Shown: piece after piece, positions 1 to 8,003 of the stretch
How positions within the stretch are numbered: position 1 is the first letter of the stretch
Layout of the letters: each line of letters begins with the position of its first letter
Assembly: GCF_008711325.1 (NCBI RefSeq)
Contig: NZ_VXDB01000001.1
Coordinates: 186,001 to 250,000 of the forward strand
DNA length: 64,000 nucleotides
From: Roseibium sediminis
GTDB taxonomy: Bacteria; Pseudomonadota; Alphaproteobacteria; Rhizobiales; Stappiaceae
Reading direction: 5' to 3'
Translations under genes and position numbers: made by a program
Notes under the pieces: generated by a model
What the model saw: the letters and a program-made list of their open reading frames with translations, nothing else
Told to the model about the DNA's origin: nothing
The model's database searches: none

Positions 1-793
1 GAAGCTGGGCCATGCGGGCGGACGTTCCGGTCCCGCAGGGGCTGCGGTCAATCGCCTTGTCGCCATAAAAGACCGCATTGCGGGCGTCGGCGTCCGGATG
101 GTCCGCCGGACCGGTCCACTGGATGTGAGTGATGTTCCGAATGCCCGGGTTTTCCGGGTGGATGATTGTATAGGCCTCGTTCAACCGTTCGCGCAGAACA
201 GGGCTGATGGCGACCAGCTGGTCCACCGGCACAGTGCCAACACCGGCAAATTTCTCCTGCGGCTCGATGATCGCATAGAAATTGCCGCCATAGGCCACAT
301 CAAAAGTCAGCCTGCCAAATTCTGGGCAATCAATTTCAAGTCCCTGCTCGGCAAGAAAGGACGGAACATTGGTGAGGCGCACGGACTTCACATATTCGCC
401 GTCCATCTCGTATTCAGCCAGCACCAGACCTGCCGGTGTTTCAAGTCGGGCCAAGCCCGGTGTCGCCGGAGTCAGCAAACCTTCCTCGATGGCCATCGTC
501 ACCGTACCGATCGTGCCATGACCGCACATCGGCAGGCAGCCCGAAGTCTCCAGATACAGGACACCGACATCATACTCGTCGGATGAGGGAGGATAGAGAA
601 TGGAGCCGGACATCATGTCATGACCGCGCGGCTCAAACATCAGGCCAGTGCGGATCCAGTCATAGTCGGCAATGAACTTCTGTCGCCGCTCAAACATGCT
701 GGCTGCCTCAATGCGCGGCCCACCGCCTGCGACAAGGCGCACCGGGTTTCCGCAAGTGTGCCCGTCAAGGCAGAAGAACGTGTGTCGAGCCAT
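1..793 (-). CDS. hypRE: 4-hydroxyproline 2-epimerase (proline racemase family), partial at left edge
   Basis: Converts trans-4-hydroxy-L-proline to cis-4-hydroxy-D-proline, the first step of bacterial hydroxyproline catabolism, in the cytoplasm. The visible 264 residues start MARHTFFCLDGH, typical of the family. Both catalytic cysteines are present: Cys90 in MCGHGT and Cys253 in SPCGTGTS. Having Cys at both positions fits an epimerase/racemase; trans-3-hydroxyproline dehydratases replace one of them. The usual length is about 333 residues, so roughly 70 C-terminal residues lie beyond position 1. It follows the FAD dehydrogenase gene by 15 bases and is probably the third gene of the operon. 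Epimerase rather than proline racemase is inferred mainly from the neighbours. Confidence 0.88.
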   Translation of the reverse strand, partial: MARHTFFCLDGHTCGNPVRLVAGGGPRIEAASMFERRQKFIADYDWIRTGLMFEPRGHDMMSGSILYPPSSDEYDVGVLYLETSGCLPMCGHGTIGTVTMAIEEGLLTPATPGLARLETPAGLVLAEYEMDGEYVKSVRLTNVPSFLAEQGLEIDCPEFGRLTFDVAYGGNFYAIIEPQEKFAGVGTVPVDQLVAISPVLRERLNEAYTIIHPENPGIRNITHIQWTGPADHPDADARNAVFYGDKAIDRSPCGTGTSARMAQL

Positions 794-808
794 CTTACCT
801 ATCTCACA

Positions 809-2050
809 TCAAAAACGCTGCGCGCTGAAGGGGGCCAGATCCGTTACAGGTTTTTCGCCAAATACGAGGGACGTTACCAGTTCACCCGTCGTCGCCGACT
901 GGGTCAAACCATGATGCGCATGCCCGAAGGCATAAATGATACGCGGGCTGACACTCGACGGGCCAATAACCGGAAGGCTGTCCGGCAAGGAAGGACGAAA
1001 GCCCATCCAGCGCTTGCCTTCAGATGCATCCAGACACGGGAAAAGCTTCCGAGCCTTCGATATCATTGCGTCGACACGTGCCCAGTTCGGCGCAAGATCA
1101 AGGCCGCCAAACTCAACTGCTCCGCCGATGCGAAGCCCGGTGGACAGCGGCGACAGAACAAATCCGTGGCCGGGCAACATCACAAAGCGGCCCAGCTTGA
1201 GACCCGGATTTGGAACTGTAATGTTGTAGCCCCGTTCCGTATCAAGCGGCACATTGTCTCCGAGACCGGCAGCAAGCTTCTTCGACCAGGCCCCGCACGC
1301 GACAACGACGTGATCCGCATCCCGTGTCTCACCATTTTTCAAGACCAGCCGCGCGCCCTCGGCGGTTGGCTCTACGGACATGACCTCGCCTGTCTCGAAC
1401 AAAACACCTTGCCCTTCCAGCCATCCCGCAAGCGAACGGCAAAGAATATGGGGGTCATCAACCTGCGCCCAGCCGGGGATGAGGGCCCCGCCAACCACAT
1501 GATCGGCCAGCTCCGGCTCCAGCTCCAGAACTTCAGCCGAGGTTAGCTCCTGTACCTCAATGCCATAGTCCCGCTGTTCCGCCCAGAAGCTGCGCGCCCG
1601 TTCCAGTTTCGAGCGATTGTCGAAGACTTCAAGACAGCCCTCGTGCCGAACCTGATTGTGGGTTCCTGAAGCCTTCCAAAGCCGGTCCCATGCCGGATAG
1701 GCATCCTTGTTCAGAGCCGCGAGGGCCACGGTGCTGGCGGCAACCCGCGACGGAGACGACGCTCCGATGAAACGAAGCATCCATGGCAAGATTTTCAGGG
1801 CATAAGCTGGCCTGACCGTGAGAGGACCAAGAGGATCTGCCAACCAGCCGATGGCGTCCTTCCAGATGCCTGGAGAAGCAAGCGGGGCAACATCCGTCCA
1901 CGCAATGGCAGCGGCGTTTCCCTGACTGGCACCGGCAGCTACACCTTCACGGTCAATGATCGTGACGGAGCAACCGCGCTGCAGCAGCGCGGCAGCCGTT
2001 GCCAATCCGACAATTCCAGCGCCAATGACCTGGACCTGCAAACCAGCCAT
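809..2050 (-). CDS. hypO: FAD-dependent D-amino acid (D-hydroxyproline) dehydrogenase
   Basis: A 413-residue flavoprotein of the DadA/DAO family. It should oxidise cis-4-hydroxy-D-proline, the product of the adjacent epimerase, to pyrroline-4-hydroxy-2-carboxylate and pass electrons to the respiratory chain. The N terminus carries the FAD-binding GAGIVG at residues 10-15, followed by an acidic residue at the end of the second strand (IIDREG). The C-terminal part has the RPSLPDSLPVIG stretch usual in this family. It starts 6 bases after the deaminase gene, so the two are co-transcribed. Substrate is inferred from context; the family also contains general D-amino acid dehydrogenases and glycine-oxidase-like enzymes. 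Confidence 0.85.
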   Translation of the reverse strand: MAGLQVQVIGAGIVGLATAAALLQRGCSVTIIDREGVAAGASQGNAAAIAWTDVAPLASPGIWKDAIGWLADPLGPLTVRPAYALKILPWMLRFIGASSPSRVAASTVALAALNKDAYPAWDRLWKASGTHNQVRHEGCLEVFDNRSKLERARSFWAEQRDYGIEVQELTSAEVLELEPELADHVVGGALIPGWAQVDDPHILCRSLAGWLEGQGVLFETGEVMSVEPTAEGARLVLKNGETRDADHVVVACGAWSKKLAAGLGDNVPLDTERGYNITVPNPGLKLGRFVMLPGHGFVLSPLSTGLRIGGAVEFGGLDLAPNWARVDAMISKARKLFPCLDASEGKRWMGFRPSLPDSLPVIGPSSVSPRIIYAFGHAHHGLTQSATTGELVTSLVFGEKPVTDLAPFSAQRF

Positions 2051-2056
2051 GAAAGG

Positions 2057-2959
2057 CTATGCTCCCTGGATACTCGGCAAATGCGGGCGGCACTCCAATG
2101 CCTTGCGAATGACGGTTTCGACCCTCTCCCGTTCCTTCCCATGAAGAGGAAGGCGCGGGGCGCGACAGCGATCATTGGAGCCGATCGCATGGACCTCCGC
2201 AAGCTTGATATTCTGCACCAGATTTGTTGATACATCGAGGTCCAGAAGCGGGCGGAACCAGCGGTAGATTTCCAAAGCCTCGGCAATACGTCCCGCCTGA
2301 TGCAGGCGGTAGATGGCAACCGTTTCCTTCGGGAAGGCAACGACAAGACCGGCCACCCAGCCGACAGCTCCCACCATGAGACTTTCAAGGGCCAGATTGT
2401 CGACACCGGTAAAGACGTCAAAGCGATCCCCAAAGTGGTTGAAGACATCGGTCACGCGCCGGATGTCATCGGTCGATTCCTTCATCGCGACAACGAGTTC
2501 TTCCTTCGCCAATTCCTCGAACATCCCGAGCGTGATATCGACGCCATAGGCAACAGGGTTGTTGTAGATCATCACCGGCAATCCGCCGGCCTGCGTGAGC
2601 GCCTTCAAATGGGCAATCGTTTCATGGGGTGCAGACTTGTAAGGAACACCCGGCAGGACCATCAGCCCGTCAGCTCCTGCATTGGCAGCGGCCTTGGCGG
2701 CCTTTGCCGCCCGTTTCGTGCTGCTTTCACAAACCGTCATCAGGACAGGTTTGGAGCCAGCAACGCTCTTGGCAATGGACAGCAGTTCAAGCTTTTCCTC
2801 AGGCTCGAGAGCCATTGCTTCACCCAGAGATCCGCACACGATCAAACCGTCACAGCCGGCATCCATCTGCAGGGCGAAGCAACGCTCCATCTCCGGCCGG
2901 TCGAGAGCATCATCTGCGGTAAACTTCGTCGTGACCGCAGGAAAGACACCTTTCCACAT
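2057..2959 (-). CDS. hypD: 1-pyrroline-4-hydroxy-2-carboxylate deaminase (DapA/NAL family)
   Basis: Member of the dihydrodipicolinate synthase/N-acetylneuraminate lyase family, about 300 residues. In this cluster it most likely deaminates pyrroline-4-hydroxy-2-carboxylate to 2-oxoglutarate semialdehyde. The family Schiff-base lysine is seen in VVAMKES (about residue 160) and the catalytic tyrosine in MIYNNP (about 132). I chose the ATG at 2959 (MWKGVF) because GGGAG lies 8 bases upstream; ATG at 2974 and TTG at 2977 are in-frame alternatives with poorer spacing. It is first in the operon, divergent from the GntR regulator. The next enzyme, 2-oxoglutarate semialdehyde dehydrogenase, is not in the window. 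Confidence 0.83.
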   Translation of the reverse strand: MWKGVFPAVTTKFTADDALDRPEMERCFALQMDAGCDGLIVCGSLGEAMALEPEEKLELLSIAKSVAGSKPVLMTVCESSTKRAAKAAKAAANAGADGLMVLPGVPYKSAPHETIAHLKALTQAGGLPVMIYNNPVAYGVDITLGMFEELAKEELVVAMKESTDDIRRVTDVFNHFGDRFDVFTGVDNLALESLMVGAVGWVAGLVVAFPKETVAIYRLHQAGRIAEALEIYRWFRPLLDLDVSTNLVQNIKLAEVHAIGSNDRCRAPRLPLHGKERERVETVIRKALECRPHLPSIQGA

Positions 2960-3027
2960 TCTGGAATCTCCCATCAAGAATTCTGTTGGACCTGACCTTG
3001 CAGCTTCAGTTTCCGTTTGTCAACGAC

Positions 3028-3048
3028 TGATATATGAGTAAAATATCA
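3028..3048. promoter_or_regulatory. Candidate operator of the GntR regulator
   Basis: An imperfect palindrome of 21 bases with arms TGATATAT and AAATATCA around GAGTA, in the 129-base divergent space between the hydroxyproline operon and the GntR gene. FadR-type GntR proteins bind short AT-rich palindromes next to their own gene. Binding is inferred. Confidence 0.5.
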
Positions 3049-3088
3049 ACAAGCAATTGAACCGCGGAATTGAGGAAGACCTGAGCCC

Positions 3089-3727
3089 ATGCCGGAAGTG
3101 GAAAGCCGGGCCTCTGAGGCCTACCGGAAACTGGAAGAAGACCTGGTAACCCTGCGCTACAGACCGGGCGACACCCTCACCGAAGGCAAGGTCACCGAAG
3201 AACTGGGAATGGGCCGCACCCCTGTACGTGAGGCCTTGCAACGTCTTGCTTGGGAGGGACTTCTAACGATCCGGCCCCGTCTTGGAGTGCTGGTTGCCGA
3301 GATGAACCCCGCCGATTTCATCAAGGTGGTGAGTGCGCGTCATGCACTGGAAGTGCTGCTGGCAGGTTCCGCTGCCCGCCTTGCAAGCAGGGAGCAGAGA
3401 GACGCGTTGAAGGACTGCGCCCAGCAGATGCGAAAGTCCGTCGCAGAGGCAGACATCATGGCTTTCCAACGTCTCGACAAGCGTTTCGACGAAATCGTCG
3501 CCGAGGCGGCCTGCAATCCTTTTGCAGCCCAGGCGGTTGCTCCACTGCAAACACAAAGCAGGCGCTTCTGGTTCCGCTATTTCGGCGAAGAAGATCTGAC
3601 GCAGGCAGCCCGCAACCATTTGGAGCTGATGCAAGCTATTGAAGCGGGGGATGAGAAGGCAGCAGGCGACAAGGCAGAGAGCCTGATGACCTATCTCAGG
3701 CAACAGGCGGCCTCCCTCCTCGGCTAG
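3089..3727 (+). CDS. GntR-family (FadR/FCD subfamily) transcriptional regulator
   Basis: A 212-residue DNA-binding protein. The N-terminal winged helix covers about residues 10-75, with the GntR recognition segment GMGRTPVREALQRL and the wing RPRLGVLVAEM. An all-helical FCD-type effector domain follows (about 85-205). It is divergent from the hydroxyproline operon with 129 bases between start codons, the usual arrangement for a local repressor, and matches the position of the GntR regulator of hydroxyproline genes in Sinorhizobium meliloti. The effector is probably hydroxyproline or an intermediate (inference). The ATG at 3089 has AGGAAG about 10 bases upstream. Confidence 0.85.
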   Translation: MPEVESRASEAYRKLEEDLVTLRYRPGDTLTEGKVTEELGMGRTPVREALQRLAWEGLLTIRPRLGVLVAEMNPADFIKVVSARHALEVLLAGSAARLASREQRDALKDCAQQMRKSVAEADIMAFQRLDKRFDEIVAEAACNPFAAQAVAPLQTQSRRFWFRYFGEEDLTQAARNHLELMQAIEAGDEKAAGDKAESLMTYLRQQAASLLG

Positions 3728-3746
3728 ACTGTGTGGCCTCGCCTAC

Positions 3747-4418
3747 CTATGAAGCGCGTTTGGGTGTCAGAAGCCATCCAATCAGGTAAACCGCGATTGC
3801 CGCGCCGATCAACTCGGCGACAATGAAACCCGGAAGGTCAACCGGGCGGATTCCGGAAAACGTGTCCGTGAAGCTGCGGGAAATGGCAACGGCCGGGTTC
3901 GCAAAAGACGTCGATGCGGTGAACCAGTAAGCCGCCGTTATGTAGAGCCCGACAAGCCACGGGATGGCATCTTCGCGAAACTTCAAACCGCCAAGAATGG
4001 TTGCCAGCAATCCGAAGGTGGCGACCACTTCCGCTATCCACTGTGCGCTGCCTGTTCGAACGGTCGTCGACGTCTGTAGGAGAGGCAGATCGAACATGGC
4101 GTGGGCGATGAGCGTGCCCATAATCCCACCAAGAATCTGCAGGATCACATAGGGCACCACTTCTGTCATGGCGATCTGGCGCTTCAGCCAGAAGGCAAAG
4201 GTCACTGCCGGGTTGAAATGCGCCCCCGATATCGGCCCCAGGATCGTGATCAGGACCACCAGGATGGCACCGGTTGGAATTGTGTTGCCAAGAAGCGAGA
4301 CCGCAACGTCATCCGACAGTTTATCGGCCATGATGCCTGATCCGACGACCGTGCAGACCAACAGGCCCGTTCCAAGGAATTCTGCAGCCAATCGGCGCGG
4401 CAAATCATATTCAGACAT
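3747..4418 (-). CDS. aqpS: Aquaglyceroporin (MIP family), arsenite-efflux type
   Basis: A 223-residue membrane channel with six predicted helices and the two NPA half-helix motifs, HFNPAVTF (Asn69) and FANPAVAIS (Asn174). It lies 9 bases downstream of arsenate reductase and in line with arsR, the arrangement known from Sinorhizobium meliloti, where AqpS lets arsenite made by ArsC flow out of the cell in place of an ArsB pump. The second motif is followed by ARG-like SRSFTD rather than the canonical NPARS, consistent with a divergent AqpS-like group. The ATG at 4418 has GAGGGGG 4 bases upstream. General glycerol channel function cannot be excluded. Confidence 0.85.
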   Translation of the reverse strand: MSEYDLPRRLAAEFLGTGLLVCTVVGSGIMADKLSDDVAVSLLGNTIPTGAILVVLITILGPISGAHFNPAVTFAFWLKRQIAMTEVVPYVILQILGGIMGTLIAHAMFDLPLLQTSTTVRTGSAQWIAEVVATFGLLATILGGLKFREDAIPWLVGLYITAAYWFTASTSFANPAVAISRSFTDTFSGIRPVDLPGFIVAELIGAAIAVYLIGWLLTPKRAS

Positions 4419-4427
4419 GGTGCCCCC

Positions 4428-4916
4428 TCAGTCGTCCATTTGGCCAATCGCATTGACCCTGGCCCGGCCGTCCGACGCGCCAAACACGTAATCACCCAGG
4501 GCGAGCAATGCGTCTACCCGGCGGCGCAAACGCTCATAAGCCAAGTCGAACGCAGCAGCGCGCGCGGCTTCATCACCTTCAACGGAAGCAGGATCCGGTA
4601 TTCCCCAATGAACCACCATCGGGTGCCCCAGCCAGACGGGACAAGCTTCCCCGGCAGCACTATCACAAACAGTGATGATGAGATCCATTTCCGGGCCACC
4701 TGCTTGTGCAAATTCATCCCAGCTCTTTGAACGGAACCCCTCATTGGGCAATCCATGTCGACGCAGGCAATCAAGCGCATCCGGATTGACCATCCCTCGC
4801 GGTGTCGATCCGGCGGAATAGGTCCTGAACTGTCCGTTCCCCATATGGCGCAGAAGCGCTTCACCAAGAACGGATCTGGCCGAGTTGGCCGTGCATACGA
4901 AGAGCACCTTGCGCAC
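4428..4916 (-). CDS. arsC: Arsenate reductase, low-molecular-weight phosphatase type
   Basis: Reduces arsenate to arsenite. Counting from the GTG start at 4916 the protein has 162 residues. It begins RKVLFVCTANSARS with the P-loop CX5R of the family (Cys8 to Arg14). Further cysteines in ITVCDSAAGEACP are the likely partners for thiol relay, and the downstream HWGIPDP holds the general-acid aspartate. GTG at 4916 is preferred because AAGGGG lies 6 bases upstream and the family consensus begins here; a longer reading would overlap arsR. It sits between arsR and aqpS and is probably co-transcribed with both. Confidence 0.88.
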   Translation of the reverse strand: MRKVLFVCTANSARSVLGEALLRHMGNGQFRTYSAGSTPRGMVNPDALDCLRRHGLPNEGFRSKSWDEFAQAGGPEMDLIITVCDSAAGEACPVWLGHPMVVHWGIPDPASVEGDEAARAAAFDLAYERLRRRVDALLALGDYVFGASDGRARVNAIGQMDD

Positions 4917-4927
4917 TATCGTCCCCT

Positions 4928-5293
4928 TCAGGATTTCAAATTCGGTGAGTTTTCGGTAGCTGCCGCACAGCTCGCTGCCAGATCGGCAATCGGCGAGCAC
5001 AGATCAGGGCGACCGTTGCAGCAGTCTTCCAGCAGGAAGGTTACGAGCTCCTGCATCCCGTCCATTCGGGCAAAGAAGTGGATGGAACGACCGTCTCGCC
5101 GGGAGGCAACCAGCCCCGCCCGGGTAAGAGCTCCAAGATGGGTGGAGAGTGTGTTGGAGCGAACCTGCAGGGCTTCAGCTATCGCCCCTGCAGACGCGCC
5201 GTCCCGCCCAGCGCGGACCAGCAGACGGAAGACGTCCAGACGTGTTTCCTGACCAAGGGCGGCGAGCGCCAAGAGGGCATCTTTCTTTTCCAT
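4928..5293 (-). CDS. arsR: ArsR-family arsenic-responsive repressor
   Basis: A 121-residue winged-helix repressor that begins MEKKDALLALAALGQETRLDV, typical of ArsR proteins, with recognition segment LQVRSNTLSTHLGAL and wing ASRRDGRSIHFF. Cysteines occur at the C-terminal end: EDCCNGRPDLC and SCAAA. This places possible arsenite ligands late in the chain rather than in the classical ELCVCDL helix, so the sensing site is of an alternative type. The start at 5293 has no Shine-Dalgarno sequence; an in-frame ATG at 5323 exists but would put the operator inside the gene. It is the first gene of arsR-arsC-aqpS. Confidence 0.87.
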   Translation of the reverse strand: MEKKDALLALAALGQETRLDVFRLLVRAGRDGASAGAIAEALQVRSNTLSTHLGALTRAGLVASRRDGRSIHFFARMDGMQELVTFLLEDCCNGRPDLCSPIADLAASCAAATENSPNLKS

Positions 5294-5327
5294 AATTCGA
5301 GAATACTCGAAATATGGAATCATTCAA
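5294..5327 (-). promoter_or_regulatory. arsR promoter and ArsR operator
   Basis: On the minus strand TTGAAT (5327-5322) and TATTCT (5305-5300) are 16 bases apart. The inverted repeat TTCGAG-N4-CTCGAA (5296-5311) covers the -10 element, as expected for a self-regulated ArsR gene. The -10 ends 6 bases before the ATG at 5293, so transcription probably begins at the start codon itself. Confidence 0.6.
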
Positions 5328-5328
5328 A

Positions 5329-5362
5329 TAAAAAAGAACCGCAACGCAGACCGTTGCGGTTC
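5329..5362 (-). terminator. Intrinsic terminator of the dpp operon
   Basis: On the minus strand an 11-base-pair stem (GAACCGCAACG with CGTTGCGGTTC, 5-base loop) is followed by TTTTTTATT. It lies just after dppF; its T tract is directly followed by the arsR promoter. Confidence 0.9.
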
Positions 5363-5385
5363 CAATCCCTTCAGGAAAAATCGCC

Positions 5386-6219
5386 TCAGGCCGCGTTTTT
5401 GGCAGCAATTCGCTTGCGGATACTCTCCACATCCGCGTTCGGCGTCGCGGCAAACAGGGTCTTGGTGTAGCTGTGCTGCGGATTGCCGAACACTTCATCG
5501 CGCGTGCCGTATTCGACCACTTCGCCGAAATACATCACCATCACCTTGTCGGCGAGATAACGAACGACCGAAAGGTCATGGCTGATGAAGACGTAAGTCA
5601 GCCCCATCTCGTCCTGAAGGTCTTTCAGGAGGTTGAGGATCTGGGCCTGCACGGACAGATCAAGCGCCGACACGGGTTCATCAAGCACGAGAAGCTTCGG
5701 CTTCATCATGATGGCCCGGGCAATCGCAATACGCTGACGCTGACCACCCGAGAACATGTGCGGATACCGTCCGTAGTGCTCCGGTTGGAGTCCGACTTTT
5801 TGCAGCATGTCGAGAGCAAGGTCCCGACGTTCAGCAGCCGGCATGTTCGTGTTCAGCAGCAGCGGCTCTTCAAGAACATGGCCGATTTTCTGGCGCGGAT
5901 TGAGCGAACCATAGGGGTTCTGGAAGACGATCTGCACCTTCTGGCGCATGTCCTTCGATATACCTGTCTTGGAAATATCGATCGGCAGGCCGTCCACCTC
6001 GATGGTGCCGGACGATTGCGCATCAATCATGGTCAGCATGCGGGCAAGGGTCGACTTGCCGCAACCACTTTCGCCAACGACGGCAAGCGTGGTGCCCCGC
6101 TCCACATCAAAGTTGACACCCTTGACGGCCGTCAACGTGGAAGCTGGACGGAAAAGACCGCCCTTGATTTCATAGGTCCGATAAAGATCGCGAACCTTGA
6201 GAATGGGTTGTTGAGACAT
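5386..6219 (-). CDS. dppF: Dipeptide ABC transporter ATP-binding protein DppF
   Basis: ATPase subunit of 277 residues for peptide import. Walker A GESGCGKST (49-57), signature FSGGQRQR, Walker B LLVLDEP and the switch histidine in ISHDLS are all present, and the C-terminal oligopeptide/dipeptide extension has NPQHSYTK. I start at the ATG at 6219 (MSQQPI), which has GGAGG 8 bases upstream, rather than at TTG 6225. It follows dppD with 2 bases between stop and start. It is the last gene of dppABCDF and is followed by a strong terminator. Confidence 0.92.
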   Translation of the reverse strand: MSQQPILKVRDLYRTYEIKGGLFRPASTLTAVKGVNFDVERGTTLAVVGESGCGKSTLARMLTMIDAQSSGTIEVDGLPIDISKTGISKDMRQKVQIVFQNPYGSLNPRQKIGHVLEEPLLLNTNMPAAERRDLALDMLQKVGLQPEHYGRYPHMFSGGQRQRIAIARAIMMKPKLLVLDEPVSALDLSVQAQILNLLKDLQDEMGLTYVFISHDLSVVRYLADKVMVMYFGEVVEYGTRDEVFGNPQHSYTKTLFAATPNADVESIRKRIAAKNAA

Positions 6220-6221
6220 GA

Positions 6222-7058
6222 TCAAAATCCTCCCGCGCCTGCAAAGTCAGCAACCGTCGGCAGACGATCCCCGGTCGCATTTTCGGGCAAGGCAGACAGG
6301 AGCGCCTTGGTATAGGCGTTTTGCGGGTTTTCGAAGAGCGAGAGAACATCTGCCTCCTCCATCTTCCGCCCCTTGTACTGCACGATCACACGGTCTGCGG
6401 TTTCGGCCACAACGCCCATATCATGGGTGATCATGATCAGGCCCATGCCGCTGTCCTGCTGAAGCTTTACCAGCAGATCAAGGATCTGTTTCTGGATGGT
6501 CACATCGAGTGCCGTGGTCGGCTCATCTGCGATCAGGAGTTTTGGCCTGCAGGCGATCGCCATGGCGATCATTACACGTTGGCACTGGCCACCGGACATC
6601 TGGTGGGGGAACGCGTCCACCCGGCTTTCCGGATTGGGCAGACCGACCGAATGCATCAGCTCAATGACACGGTCCTTGCGCTGCCTGGCATTGAGGTCCG
6701 TATGGATCTGCAAGGTTTCAGCCAGCTGGTACCCAACGGTGAAACACGGATTAAGGCTGGCAATAGGCTCCTGAAAGATCATGGAGATGTCCTTGCCAAT
6801 CACCTTGCGGCGCTGAGCCTTGGTCAGGGTCCGCAGGTCAAGGCCCTCGAACTCCATCTTGTCAGCGGTGATGGTTGCCGTGTCAGGCAGAAGGCCCATC
6901 GTTGCCAGCATCGCCACGGACTTGCCAGAACCGGATTCCCCGACAATCGCAAGGACCTCGCCAGCGTCCACCGTGTAGTCAACGCCATCGAGAGCGCGGA
7001 ACGGGCCTTTGGCGGTATCAAACTCGACCCGCAGGTTTCTGATTTCAAGAAGCGGCAT
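6222..7058 (-). CDS. dppD: Dipeptide ABC transporter ATP-binding protein DppD
   Basis: Second ATPase of the peptide importer, 278 residues. Walker A GESGSGKS (40-47), signature MSGGQCQR, Walker B LLIADEPTTALD and the switch histidine in ITHDMG are intact. The signature has Cys where most relatives have Arg or Gln, a minor variant. Two different ATPases are usual for Dpp/Opp systems. It starts 2 bases after the dppC stop, pointing to translational coupling. Confidence 0.92.
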   Translation of the reverse strand: MPLLEIRNLRVEFDTAKGPFRALDGVDYTVDAGEVLAIVGESGSGKSVAMLATMGLLPDTATITADKMEFEGLDLRTLTKAQRRKVIGKDISMIFQEPIASLNPCFTVGYQLAETLQIHTDLNARQRKDRVIELMHSVGLPNPESRVDAFPHQMSGGQCQRVMIAMAIACRPKLLIADEPTTALDVTIQKQILDLLVKLQQDSGMGLIMITHDMGVVAETADRVIVQYKGRKMEEADVLSLFENPQNAYTKALLSALPENATGDRLPTVADFAGAGGF

Positions 7059-7060
7059 GA

Positions 7061-7987
7061 TCAGCTCCTCTTCAACTTCGGATCAAGGGCATCGCGCAAG
7101 CCGTCGCCGACAAGGTTGATGGCCAGAACCGTGACCAGAATGGCAAGACCGGGGAAGGTCACCACCCACCAGGCCCGCAGGATGAACTCACGCGCTTCGG
7201 CAAGCATCGTGCCCCACTCAGGCGTAGGCGGTTGCGCACCCATGCCAAGGAAGCCAAGAGCTGCAGCATCGAGGATCGCATTTGAGAACGACAGCGTCGC
7301 CTGAACGATCAGCGGTGCCAGACAGTTCGGCAGGATGGTCTTGAACATCAAACGCATGTGCCCTGCTCCCGCAACGCGGGCAGCAACCACATAGTCACGT
7401 CCGCGTTCGGCCATGACGGCAGCACGAGTCAGACGTACGAAATGCGGCTGGAGAACGATGGCAATCGCGATCATCGCATTCATCAGCCCCGGGCCAAGGA
7501 TTGCGACCAGCACAAGAGCCAGCAGCAGGGACGGGAATGCGAGAATGATGTCCATCAGGCGCATGATGAACGTGTCGACAGATCCCCGCATGTAACCGGC
7601 AACCAGGCCGATCACGATGCCGCCGACAAGGGCGATCGACACGACGACCACACCAATGAACAGCGAGAACTGCGCCCCGTAAATCAGGCGGGACAGGATA
7701 TCGCGGCCAACGGCATCCGTTCCCAGAAGGAAGGTCGCCTTACCACCGTCTTCCCATGCTGGTGGCACGAGAAAACTGTCACGATACTGGAAGGTTGGAT
7801 CATGCGGAGCGATGAGCGGCGCAAACACGGCCATGATCACAAGGGCCATGAACACGACAAGGCCGATCACTGCGCCCTTGTTCTGGGAGAAATAGTACCA
7901 GAACTCGATAAGCTGGGCCTTGGTTGCACTACGGCTTTCGGCTTCCAGCTTGGCGGTGCTGACCGGTGCAGGGGAGGAATTCGTCAT
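7061..7987 (-). CDS. dppC: Dipeptide ABC transporter permease DppC
   Basis: Inner-membrane permease of 308 residues. A hydrophilic N terminus is followed by a first helix near AVIGLVVFMALVIMAV, the PLIAPHDP periplasmic segment typical of DppC/OppC, and a BPD_transp_1 domain with the cytoplasmic EAA loop (VVAARVAGAGHMRLMFKTIL) that contacts the ATPase. ATG at 7987 is preferred over the longer reading at 8050 because GGAGGG lies 8 bases upstream, and the longer version would overlap dppB. Confidence 0.9.
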   Translation of the reverse strand: MTNSSPAPVSTAKLEAESRSATKAQLIEFWYYFSQNKGAVIGLVVFMALVIMAVFAPLIAPHDPTFQYRDSFLVPPAWEDGGKATFLLGTDAVGRDILSRLIYGAQFSLFIGVVVVSIALVGGIVIGLVAGYMRGSVDTFIMRLMDIILAFPSLLLALVLVAILGPGLMNAMIAIAIVLQPHFVRLTRAAVMAERGRDYVVAARVAGAGHMRLMFKTILPNCLAPLIVQATLSFSNAILDAAALGFLGMGAQPPTPEWGTMLAEAREFILRAWWVVTFPGLAILVTVLAINLVGDGLRDALDPKLKRS

Positions 7988-8003
7988 TGGTATGCCCTCC
8001 GGA

